DNA from: Nansenia antarctica
Lineage: Eukaryota > Chordata > Actinopteri > Argentiniformes > Microstomatidae
DNA length: 64,000 bases
NCBI GenBank assembly: GCA_963989245.1
Contig: OZ022340.1
Coordinates: 36,785,375-36,849,374 of the forward strand
Direction of reading: 5' to 3'
The number at the start of each line of letters is the position of its first letter. Position 1 is the first letter of the stretch. Under the pieces are notes generated by a model. The model was not told the DNA's origin. It made no database searches and saw only the letters and a list, made by a program, of their open reading frames with translations. Positions 1-8,873 of this stretch are shown here, piece by piece. A program made the translations under genes and the position numbers.

Positions 1-592
1 CAGTGCTTCAGGAAGACAGGAGTGGACACTTTGGATGACATTGTTAAAGTCGTGAGGGCCAGCTCTCCAGTGAAACACGTCAACATCCCCCAGCTTGTAG
101 GCCTGGAGAATGGCACCGTGCTGGTTCAAACCTACGACTGGCAAAAGCATCTGGGTGGCTACTTCCGAAAGCTCCCACAGATTAAGAGTTACCAGCACTT
201 CAGGTAATTCATTGTCATGTATTTACCTATTTCATTTTATGAACATAGTATGGCGGTCATATAATATCATTTACTGTGGGCAATCATTTAATGCATTGTC
301 TTCATTCTGTTGCAGCTTTGATGCTCTGAAACCTGGCGTGGTTATAGCCAGTGAATACGACGGGGCAGAACCAGTCGAGTTTCAGCTACTGAAACACACT
401 GATGTCAAGCCCCCCAGAGGTGATCTTCCTGTGCAAGCCCCACCCGGACTTGATGTGGCCAGACAGAAGTACCTTTTTGACAAGATCAGAGAATTCTGTA
501 CTGATGAGGCGAAAGACACTACATGCCCCTGCCCACCAGACTCCACAGCACCTCTGAAAAAGGCACCTCAGAAAAAGGCTGTCCGTTTGTAG
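1..592 (+). CDS. C-terminal two exons of an unidentified gene
   Basis: An open frame runs from base 1 to 203, ends at a CAG/GTAATT donor, and resumes in phase after a pyrimidine-rich TTGCAG acceptor at 316; the split codon is AGC. The stop is TAG at 590-592. About 160 residues are visible. The 5' part of the gene lies outside the window. There is a Tyr-Asp-Trp motif and later a YQHF motif across the splice; the tail is rich in Pro, Lys and Cys with CPCPP near the end. No catalytic motif, membrane segment or known domain is evident. The style resembles the C-terminus of multi-copy uncharacterised teleost proteins, which may be transposon-related, but this is only an impression. The reading frame and splice sites are clear; function is unknown. 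Confidence 0.7.
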
Positions 593-1136
593 CTGCAGGA
601 CAAACACACAGGAGGAATGCAGGAATTGCACACTGATTGTACTTTGCACAGCTTGCCGCACTATTGTTCTGCTTTTTCCTCCTTAATATTAGTCATGATG
701 TTATTTTATAAAGTCTAGATTTGAGCTGTAACTCTGTGCCTCGGATAGGAGCAATTTATCACTGTAATAACGTGCCACTTTTTTACTCTTACTCTTTTTA
801 CATGGTTCATTCTGATTGCAGTACTGTGATTTGGTACACTTTTTTTGTGCTTTGGTCGACATGACGTGACGTGTGAAGTGTTTGTGAAGTGTGCCCATAT
901 ATTTTTATTTTTATTAGATGTGCTTTGTTCGACATGACGTGACGTGCAATATTGGTGTGAAGTGTTTGTGAAGTGTGCCCATATATTTTTTATTTTATTA
1001 GATGTGCTTTGGTCGACATGACGTGACGTGCAATATTGGTGTGAAGTGTTTGTGAAGTGTGCCCATATTCTGTGTATGACACAATATTTACAGTGATATC
1101 TTTATCCTACCTATTCTTGTGTACTGTAAAATAAAT
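593..1136 (+). other. 3' UTR of the left-edge gene with poly(A) signal
   Basis: No open frame follows the stop at 592. An AATAAA signal lies at 1130-1135, followed by TCTGATTCTGATTG, a sequence that also resembles a retroposon tail. The stretch therefore reads as the 3' UTR, most of its second half being a tandem repeat. Confidence 0.5.
845..1075. repeat. three-copy tandem repeat (~72-83 bp unit)
   Basis: Three copies start near 847, 919 and 1002. Each has the core TCGACATGACGTGACGTG followed by GAAGTGTTTGTGAAGTGTGC. The first copy lacks the short GCAATATTGG segment present in the other two. Confidence 0.85.
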
Positions 1137-1549
1137 TCTGATTCTGATTGAATACTTTTTTGTATCATTAAAAGACTAACTATAACAGTTACAACAACCA
1201 TAAATAATAATAAGCTGGGTAATTAGCTTAGGTAATACCTTGCTAGGTAATAATGTTATAGCTGTCTGACCCAGTGACCAGTATTGACAGCTGATAGCTG
1301 TCAAGCTAGAGGGGGAGTGGTTGGGGGTGGGGTTGACCAGCTATTGTTACCGCCCATTACCTGCCTGTGTGAAGGTGTGAAAAAGTCCAAAATCTTTGAA
1401 GGCCGTTTCCTCAGGATTTAGTTTTCAGGGTTAACACGTTTCAAATACTCATGTTGTCTTACATTTTGTCCCGATGTCTATGTATGACACATCATTTGAA
1501 AGCTTACAATCTGTAGTTTAAGCATATGTAAAAAAACTGAAAAATGACT
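1137..1549. other. intergenic, no feature seen
   Basis: AT-rich sequence with no convincing ORF, repeat or RNA gene on either strand. Confidence 0.5.
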
Positions 1550-2435
1550 TTGCCCCCTCCTTGATCATTCCACCAGATCGCGTCACATATTGTTGTCTTG
1601 TCTTACCCTATTTGAGTTACTGTGTGGAGATATGGGGAAATGAATATAAAAGCACTGTAAACCCATTGATTACACTACAGAAAAAAGCTATGAGGATTGT
1701 ACATAAGGTCGGATATCGTGATCACACTAATAACTTGTTCCTAATGTCAAATGCCTTAAAGCTCATGGACTTATTCAAATTTAAATTGGCACAGTTAATG
1801 TATAAAGCAAAGACTCAAGAACTCCCACGTAACATTAACAAATGATTTATAGAGAGGGATAAGGGGAGAGGTCATTTGAGAGGTAACCACAACTTTAACA
1901 AGGGTTATGCTCGCACCCATCTCAGGAGCAGGTGCATATCATTCTACAGAGTTACCATATGGAATGGGCTAGAGGAAAATATGAAGGAAAGCAGAAATAT
2001 TGCTCTATTTAAAAAAAATAGATTTTTTAAAATACCAAAATGAGGAAAGGGAAGGTTGTTAATCTTCTGGAAACTAAGGTGTGGTTTTCTGTGTCTTTTT
2101 CTTCTGTATTACATTGTGGATACTGATGTTTGTTATTTATTTATTTTGTGTTGTTTCAGTATTAAGAATAGAAAAATGATGTTTATTTATTTATTTTGTG
2201 TCAATATTAACAATGAAAAAGTATTAGAACGGATGATACTGAAATATATGTATTAATTAATTGGATTATATAATGTAAGCATATTTGTTAAGTATAAACA
2301 GGGGTAGGACAGGCTTCTTCCTACTCCTTTTCAAACAATTGATAGGACTGTACTCTACATATTAGTTATTTGTTATTTATTATTTTTATTTTTAAATCAT
2401 GTTCGAAATAAAGATTCATTCATTCATTCATATTC
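1550..2435 (+). mobile_element. LINE 3' remnant (jockey/CR1-superfamily type)
   Basis: Translation of 1561-1845 gives the post-RT region of a LINE ORF2: PYLSYCVEIWGN followed by LQKKAMRIVHKVGYRDH, which is typical of teleost LINEs. The frame breaks at a stop at 1843 but recognisable C-terminal residues (ISFYRVTIWNGLEE) continue to about 2040. The 3' end is GAAATAAAGATTCATTCATT, an ATTC-repeat tail. The endonuclease and most of the RT are missing, so this is a 5'-truncated dead copy. Two relatives lie in the ERV at 33031-34680 and 35100-37036. Confidence 0.85.
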
Positions 2436-2764
2436 ATTATATGACTGTAACTTGTGTATGACTGTAACTAAGATGTTTTGGTAAACAGCTAAAATAACAC
2501 AAATTCTGTCTGTGACCAAATATATATATGGGCCTAACTGTAGAATCCATTGCTGGAAATGTGTTTATTTGGTTTCCACCATAGTAAGGCGATGACGTAG
2601 TCTATGCAAATATGCAGGCGCAATATGCAAATATGCAGGCGCGGTATGATGACGCGATCCAACCACTCCAACCAAATATGGTCCATCAAGCATCCGGATG
2701 ATAGGCGTGATGTCCGCAGCTGGATATACTTGGTCGTGGACGCGGACGCAGCGGGATATACTTG
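2436..2764. other. unassigned flank of the palindromic element
   Basis: No gene seen. It has a short direct repeat (TATGCAGGCG at about 2612 and 2633) and a repeated GGATATACTTGGT at about 2721 and 2753. The 6-mer GTGCAG at 2765-2770 abuts the inverted arm and is present again at 8479-8484. Confidence 0.4.
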
Positions 2765-2770
2765 GTGCAG

Positions 2771-3060
2771 TATGGAAAGCCCTCTCCGCTAAAATGGACT
2801 CGCGTATCATAGCCAATGAGGGACCTTGAATCAAGGCACTCATACATATTAATGAGGAGTGTCGCGTCATTGCTGTCGACAACAGCGTAGTCGCTACGTA
2901 TGGAAGGCCACACCCTGCAGGCAGGCCAGGCGGCGAGCCGATTTGAAAACTTCTCACGGGGGAGTAAAGTTTCACAAGCAGACCAACTTCGTGAGGATGG
3001 CATTGCGGGCTTTTCTTTCGAATTGCAACCGCACATTTAGTGAATGTGTGAGACTAGCAA
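2771..3060 (+). repeat. left terminal inverted arm
   Basis: Reverse complement of about 7911-8289. Shared landmarks include GATACGCG, the poly-pyrimidine context around TATGGAAGGCCACACCCTGC and the final GTGAGACTAGCAATG. After the ATG at 3059 the two sides diverge. The right arm has internal duplications of a 50-70 bp segment that the left lacks. Confidence 0.9.
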
Positions 3061-3400
3061 TGTGCAATAGCCCACACTTTATCATAGAGAAACAATCTGT
3101 AGAGACCCAGTGTCCCAAGCCTACAAAAACCACAGCACTGTCACACAACAATGTTCAAAATAAATGTACATTCCATTTTCTAGGTTTTCATCCCATATAG
3201 CCTATATTTATTGAAAAATTAAATGACCTCAGTGTGCACTGCTATCGACAATACCAACCCTTCACCCTGCTGCAATCTGGCAAGAGATACAGAAGTAAGT
3301 AAGTAAGTAAAATTTATTTGGACAGCACCTTTCCCAGACCAAGGGTCACAAAGTCACAAAGAGTTTGGGAGCCACGGTTTGTAATGCTCTATCACCCTGG

Positions 3401-3406
<6 letters not shown>

Positions 3407-3436
<30 letters not shown>

Positions 3437-3437
3437 G
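3407..3437. repeat. (TCTG)n microsatellite
   Basis: About eight tandem TCTG units within the LINE fragment; flanked by duplicated AATGCTCTATCACCCTGGGT on both sides. Confidence 0.95.
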
Positions 3438-3726
3438 AATGCTCTATCACCCTGGGTCTTCAGTCTGGCACGGGAGACAACCAGCAAACCCTGGTCAGAG
3501 GACCTGAGAGACCTGCTGGGGCTGTAAGGACCTGAGACCTACTGGGGCTGTAGGCTCAGAGACAGCTTCTTCCATCAAGCTATCAGACTACTGAACTCTG
3601 GCCACTAGCCTAGCTAGCCACTGCCAATATTGCACACTATCTCATTTAGTATTTTCTTTTTTAATTTAAAATATTATTTCTTTGCACTATGTTGTTGTCT
3701 GGTGCTGATGTAGAACGGAGCACGGA

Positions 3727-3772
3727 CACACACCCACACACACCCACACACACCCACCCACACCCACCCACC

Positions 3773-3842
<70 letters not shown>
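3727..3842. repeat. CCCA/CA microsatellite
   Basis: Tandem CACCCACA units that pass into a pure (CA)n run of about 60 bp; mirror partner of 6336-6473. Confidence 0.97.
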
Positions 3843-3845
<3 letters not shown>

Positions 3846-4559
3846 GAGACCTACTGGGGCTGTAAGGCCTGATACCTACTGGGACTGTAAGGACCTGAGA
3901 CCTACTGGGACTGTACGGACCTGAGACCTACTGGGACTGTAAGTACTATATCTTGCATCTCATTGTGCATCCCTGTGTTATAGAATGCCAATAAATGAAC
4001 CTTGTACCTTGTTGTTGTTACTAAGAGTCAGGGGATAATATAAGAGAAAGGGGATAAGATATCAGAATGTGTATTACTCAGGCAAGACCAAATTTGTTTT
4101 GCACTGAACATCCGCCACCATGTAACATGACTATGAGTTTGTTTACCTTAGTTGATACCAAAATGTCAAGCAAAGTGATGTCCCCTTGCCAAAATAAATT
4201 ATTAAATAAACAAACAAATCATAATCTGTTCTCGCTTATTACTGTTAAGTAATAAATGGCGCTGTAGAACTCCGGCCTCGTACCTATCACAGCCGTGCTG
4301 ATATTAAGTATAACAGCACTCCCTCTCGTGTGATATTGCTTAGATGTTCATATGCCAATGGGCCATAATGTTGTCTTTCAATGTCATCCTCCCCTACTTT
4401 TCACCCCTTCATATCAATCGCTGGACAGACATTTGCTGATCTAATCTAATCTACTAATTAGTCAAATCTATATGAGCCCCAGGAAATAGGGGACAATAGA
4501 AAAATCTAATTTTCTTTTCTTTGTCTTACATGTGTAAACATACATGCTCTGTGTATATG

Positions 4560-4672
4560 TTTTCGATGTACTGTTTTAAGACTGTAATTTCAACGTTAGT
4601 ATTGAAGCAGTATTGAAATGACATTAAACTAAGACAATAAAATGGTTATCATAATTTTTCAAATCTTTATTG
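4560..4672 (+). other. shared 3'-end module, copy 1
   Basis: Contains TGACATTAAACTAAGACAAT and TTTTTCAAATCTTTATT. The same module lies inverted at 5575-5640 (palindrome partner), at 13545-13610 inside a Harbinger-like element, and at 58848-58915 inside the second one. Read on the minus strand it begins with AATAAAGATTTG and may be the 3' end of a transposon transcript reused by several families. Confidence 0.6.
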
Positions 4673-6333
4673 CAGTGACCACTTGTTAGGTCTAGATTCT
4701 ATTGAGATCAATTCCAGTAATTGGCATGGAAAGAGGTAAACCATGATAACTTTTGAACCATACATGATAGAACCATGGGGTTTGGACCATTGTTTTTCCT
4801 CATACAATTCTCTATGTATTATCTATCTCTCCTTTAATCTAAAGTGAAAGCAAAATGATATGTGTATATACATGAGAATATACATTATATATGGCATAGT
4901 GACACCTAGTGGTAGGACTGGTAACATTACAAACATACATAGATTTTGAAATCTATGTCTGCTTGTAATGTTACCAGTCCTCGTTGCTTCTTCTTCTTTT
5001 GTTGTTTAAACAGCATCATCGTTCTAAAGGTAACTATTATAAAGTTAACTGGTAATGCACCTAAAAGCTGTTTGCCAACTGCCTTTAAACCACAAAAGGC
5101 TTCCTTTCTATGGAAGGCCATGCTCACAAAAACCGGCACGTCTCCACACGTCTCCTCTAGGCGTCAATTCCACACGTCGATTTTTAACGTGTCTACGTAG
5201 ACACGTCGATTTCAACGGGCTGTTCCATTCTACTGATGTCTGGGTGTTTCCATTCTACTGATGTCTGGGTGTTTGGCAAACAGCTTTTAGGTGCATTACC
5301 AGTTAACTTTATAATAGTTACCTTTAGAACGATGATGCTGTTTAAACAACAAAAGAAGAAGAAGCAACGAGGACTGGTAACATTAAAAGCAGACATAGAT
5401 TTCGAAATCTATGTATGTTTGTAATGTTACCAGTCCTACCACTAGGCGTCACTATGCCATATATAATGTATATTCTCATGTATATACACATATCATTTTG
5501 CTTTCACTTTAGATTAAAGGAGAGATAGATAATACATAGAGAATTGTATGAGAAAAACAATGGTCCAAACAAATAAAGATTTGAAAAATTATGATAACCA
5601 TCTTATTGTCTTAGTTTAATGTCATTTCAATACTGCTTCAATACTAACGTTGAAATTACATTCTTAAAACAATAAGTACCTCGAAAACATATACACAGAG
5701 CATGTATATTTACACATGTAAGAAAATTAGATTTTTCTATTGTCCCCTATTTCCTGGGGCTCATATAGATTTGACTAATTAGTAGATTAGATTAGATCAG
5801 CAAATGTCTGTCCAGCGATTGATATGAAGGGGTGAAAAGTAGGGGAGGATGACATTGAAAGACAACATTATGGCCCATTGGCATATGAACATCTAAGCAA
5901 TATCACACGAGAGGGAGTGCTGTTATACTTAATATCATAATAAGCGAGAACAGATTATGATTTGTTTGTTTATTTAATAATTTATTTTGGCAAGGGGACA
6001 TCACTTTGCTTGACATTTTGGTATCAACTAAGGTAAACAAACTCATAGTCATGTTACATGGTGGCGGATGTTCAGTGCAAAACAAATTTGGTCTTGCCTG
6101 AGTAATACACATTCTGATATCTTATCCCCTTTCTCTTATCTTATCCCCTGACTCTTAGTAACAACAACAAGGTACAAGGTTCATTTATTGGCATTCTATA
6201 ACACAGGGATGCACAATGAGATGCAAGATATAGTCCTTACAGTCCCAGTAGGTCTCAGGTCCTTACAGTCCCAGTAGGTCTCAGGTCCTTACAGTCCCAG
6301 TAGGTCTCAGGCCTTACAGCCCCAGTAGGTCTC

Positions 6334-6335
<2 letters not shown>

Positions 6336-6422
<87 letters not shown>

Positions 6423-6435
6423 GGGGGGGGGGTGT

Positions 6436-6473
<38 letters not shown>
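6336..6473. repeat. (TG)n microsatellite with G run
   Basis: Long TG tract interrupted at 6420-6432 by 13 G. ORFs through it encode only Cys-Val or Thr-His repeats and are not genes. Confidence 0.98.
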
Positions 6474-6475
<2 letters not shown>

Positions 6476-6509
6476 GTGCTCCGTTCTACATCAGCACCAG
6501 ACAACAACA

Positions 6510-7913
6510 GTATGTCTGCGATCTGGCGTACGGTAAAATTAAAAGATAATAAAAACACGAGTTGCTCTTGGGTGATCAAATAACGTGGCCGTCCAGCCTG
6601 TCCCCTAATTCGGGGAGCACGATATCCTTGGGACACTGCAGTGGTGAAACAACAAAAACAACAAAAAGGTTTATTAGAACAAAAAGTTTACATTCAGTTC
6701 AGTAACACTGCTATTTTACATACTATAATCCACAACATCTCCCACTCTGCCTGTCTATTGTTAATTGAGTTGAGTACTTCTGTCTCACGTTCCTCTAGAC
6801 CTGTGAACACCATGTGTCCTGTGGTCATTTGCAATTGACTAGAGGCCAAAAGGCCTGCATTGTATTGTAAAACAGGCCTCCAGACAGCGTCTAGTTATCC
6901 ATTGTACCCATGTTAATTGAGTTGAGTGGAAGTACTTCTGTCCCACCTTCCTCTAGACCTGTGAACACCAGTGTGTCCTGTGCTAACTTGCAATTGACTA
7001 GAGGCCTGCATTGTATTGTAAAAGAGGCCTTAACTTGAGGAGAGGTGTGGTAACGAAATCTCTTCATGGTAAAAACAAAATAAATCATATTACTTTAGTG
7101 TAATAATAATTATTGATATTCTAATATTAGATTGGGCTATGTGCTAGTGAATAAATGGTACTATATAATATATTTGAATAGTTTAATATTGTAGTTTATT
7201 TAGATAAATTGCATTGTTGATACATTTTGTAAGTTTAATTTGATACAAAGGTACTCAGGTAATCTTATATGCCGTGCGGACAACTCAATTTATATATACA
7301 TTTATACAACAGTTAGTTCCGACATCTTGGATCTCGATTGGACAAGAGGCATTCCATGAGTGCTGATATACAGTATAACAGCACTGGGACTTTTAACTAT
7401 ATGTATCACTCCGCCACACAGATGTTCTACTAAATGAACGTTAACTAGACTACATGTTAATTAGACTACATGTTTGTGTTCACGTTACTAGGCAACAGTC
7501 CAGTTGAAGTTCAGTTGTGGAAATATTTGTTGGTTTATTTTTATGATTAAATAAACAAACTATTCATAATCTGTTGTCATGTATTACTGTTAACTAATAC
7601 ATGGCTGTATAACTGTTGTATAAAAGCAAATTGAGGGAACTTACGAGGCCGTTGTTGCTCTTGCCCAATCTCCTGACGAAATTCATCGATGAACCCCAAC
7701 AACTGATCAACAAAATCCGATTCAACAAGCCTTCCTCTAGCCCATCGGAGACTTGTTTCCATTGTCTCCATTCTAGGTTAAATAAACACAGTAAAACAAC
7801 AGGCTATAAGATTCAGACCAGCCACTGTATCATATCCTAATTACCTATGCATAAAGCTAGGATTGATCTTACCTTGCCAAAGCTGCTTGGACTACTTCCT
7901 CATCGTCCGACAT
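6510..7913 (-). pseudogene. integrase-family transposase, first three exons only
   Basis: Minus strand. Exon 1, 7913-7873, starts at an ATG and encodes MSDDEEVVQAALA, with a GTAAG donor. Exon 2, 7772-7645, follows an AG acceptor in phase and encodes METMETSLRWARGRL and an acidic helical stretch. Exon 3 begins at 6635 after CTGCAG, again in phase, and has a helix-turn-helix-like segment (GRPRYLITQEQ then FTVRQIADIL). Then the frame runs into the palindrome at about 6510 and ends in CA-repeat-encoded Thr-His. The N-terminal layout and the GRPR-HTH resemble a teleost/cnidarian family whose C-terminal half is an rve integrase core. That core is absent here, so the gene is dead. Splice phases agree at both junctions. 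Confidence 0.65.
6641..7600. other. intron of the transposase fragment, with a duplicated ~110 bp segment
   Basis: Two diverged direct copies, about 6765-6870 and 6905-7030, share TTAATTGAGTTGAGT, CCTCTAGACCTGTGAACACC and GACTAGAGGC...CTGCATTGTATTGTAAAA. Part of 7540-7610 resembles 4195-4265 in the palindrome. No other gene is seen. Confidence 0.6.
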
Positions 7914-8289
7914 TGCTAGTCTCACACATTCACTAAATGTGCGGTTGCAATTCGAAAGAAAAGCCCGCAATGCCATCCTCACGAAGTAACTTAACTTTAC
8001 TCCCCCGCGAGAAGTTTTCAAATCAGCAATGCCATCCTCACGAAGTTGGTCTGCTTGTGAAACTTTACTTGAAGTTGGTCTGCTTGTGAAACTTTACTCC
8101 CCCGCGAGAAGTTTTCAAATCGGCTCGCCTGCAGGGTGTGGCCTTCCATACGTAGCGAAACGTAGCCCCTACGCTGTTGTCGACAGCAATGACTCGAAAC
8201 TCCTCATTAATATGTATGAGTGCCTTGATTCAAGGTCCCTCATTGGCTATGATACGCGAGTCCATTTTAGCGGAGCGGGCGTTCCATAC
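7911..8289 (-). repeat. right terminal inverted arm / transposase promoter
   Basis: Inverted partner of 2771-3060. It ends at the transposase start codon, so the arm serves as promoter and 5' UTR. It contains an internal direct duplication with GAAGTTGGTCTGCTTGTGAA at about 8042 and 8072, and the longer unit CCCCCGCGAGAAGTTTTCAAATC at 8003 and 8100. Confidence 0.85.
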
Positions 8290-8469
8290 CTTTCTAACAC
8301 CCAGACATCAGTAGAATGGAACAGCCCGTTGGCTATGACAGGCAACACGCAAAAAAAATCGACGTGTCTACATAGACACGTTAAAAATCGACGTGTGGAA
8401 TTGACGCCTTGAGGCGTCAAAATATCACGTGTGGAGACGAGCCGTTTTTTGCGGGCATGGCCTTCCATA
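8290..8469 (-). repeat. second terminal-type segment outside the right arm
   Basis: Reverse complement of the palindrome spacer (5100-5270): AACACCCAGACATCAGTAGAATGG, the imperfect hairpin GTGTCTA...TAGACAC, and the end GGCCTTCCATA. It also has the TATGGAAGGCC terminus, so it looks like the end of a related element joined to or nested beside the first. Confidence 0.6.
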
Positions 8470-8484
8470 GTATGGATGGTGCAG

Positions 8485-8873
8485 CCTCCGTTTACGCACG
8501 TCAGACGTACGTTCTGCGTGTGAATTGCGCTTCACGTAGTATTTGCGTAATTCATTGAGTCGCCTTCTCTCTCAGCAACGCTTGCTGGGCAGGTGCACCG
8601 TCTTTGTGGACTGATCCCAACAACGACGTGTTCTCCTGTAAACCCGCCGCTTTGTGCGTCTTGGATCTTTGTGTGTCTTGGATCAAACTGGACAGCCTAT
8701 CGTCTCTGCGTGATTCCTCTAGTGTGGTGAATAGGACGGTCCTGTAGATCATCCCTCCTCGGCTCTCCAATCAGACCCGGTCGGAGACACGTCCAGCCCT
8801 TCCTTCACCGCAGTGCCAGAGAAGGAGCTTCGCGATGATGTCATCGTATTATCATTCTGGGAAGGAATCAGAG
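8485..8873 (+). promoter_or_regulatory. lin7b promoter and 5' UTR region
   Basis: Unique, non-repetitive sequence between the transposon end and the lin7b ATG. It has a CRE-like TGATGTCATCG at 8837-8847 some 30 bp before the start codon, CpG-containing stretches and no TATA box in a clear position. The transcription start site cannot be placed from sequence. Confidence 0.5.

Larger units (their letters stand above)
3200..4020 (+). mobile_element. LINE 3' fragment (L2/CR1 type) with microsatellites
   Basis: Translation fragments read as a LINE C-terminus: SCQ/TLLQSG near 3250 and DSFFHQAIRLLNSGH near 3555-3605. The 3' UTR ends AATAAATGAACCTTGTACC. In between are a 26-bp tandem repeat (GAGACCTACTGGGGCTGTAA core) at about 3505-3560 and 3842-3945, and CA, CCCA and TCTG microsatellites. 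Part of this fragment (from about 3690) is copied in the right half of the palindrome, so it was present before the palindrome formed. Confidence 0.7.
3690..6510. repeat. giant palindrome (arms ~1.2-1.4 kb)
   Basis: 3690-5078 is the near-exact reverse complement of 5272-6510. Matching pairs include TTGTTGTCTGGTGCTGATG (3690 / 6510), the CA tract (3727-3842) with the TG tract (6336-6473), the 61-codon frames at 4067-4252 and 5903-6112, and GGTAATGCACCTAAAAGC (5050 / 5299). The left arm has about 100 bp (near 4673-4780) missing from the right. The spacer 5079-5271 contains a copy of the terminal segment seen at 8290-8469. Such a structure should extrude a hairpin and be unstable in cloning, so an assembly artefact must be considered. 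Confidence 0.9.
2771..8469. mobile_element. integrase-type DNA transposon with long TIRs (IS3EU-like?), rearranged
   Basis: The ends are inverted: the left begins TATGGAAAGCCC and continues CTCCGCTAAAATGGAC; the right inner end (8255-8289) is its complement, ending GCGTTCCATA. The arms extend inward to a shared ATG context at 3059 and 7913. The right arm leads into exons of an integrase-family transposase on the minus strand. The middle is replaced by a 2.8 kb palindrome that carries a LINE 3' end. GTGCAG flanks both sides but with 9 unexplained bases on the right. TATGG termini, 6-bp duplications and an IS3/rve-like transposase would fit the IS3EU group; that name is an inference. It ends about 400 bp before the lin7b start codon. 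Confidence 0.6.

Noticed and set aside
4067..4252. 61-aa ORF found in both palindrome arms
   Set aside because: Conservation follows from the palindrome; the homologous part at 7540-7610 is intronic.
6307..6636. Cys-Val and Thr-His frames at the CA/TG tracts
   Set aside because: Microsatellite translation. Only the first part of the minus-strand frame (HTH-like exon 3) is real.
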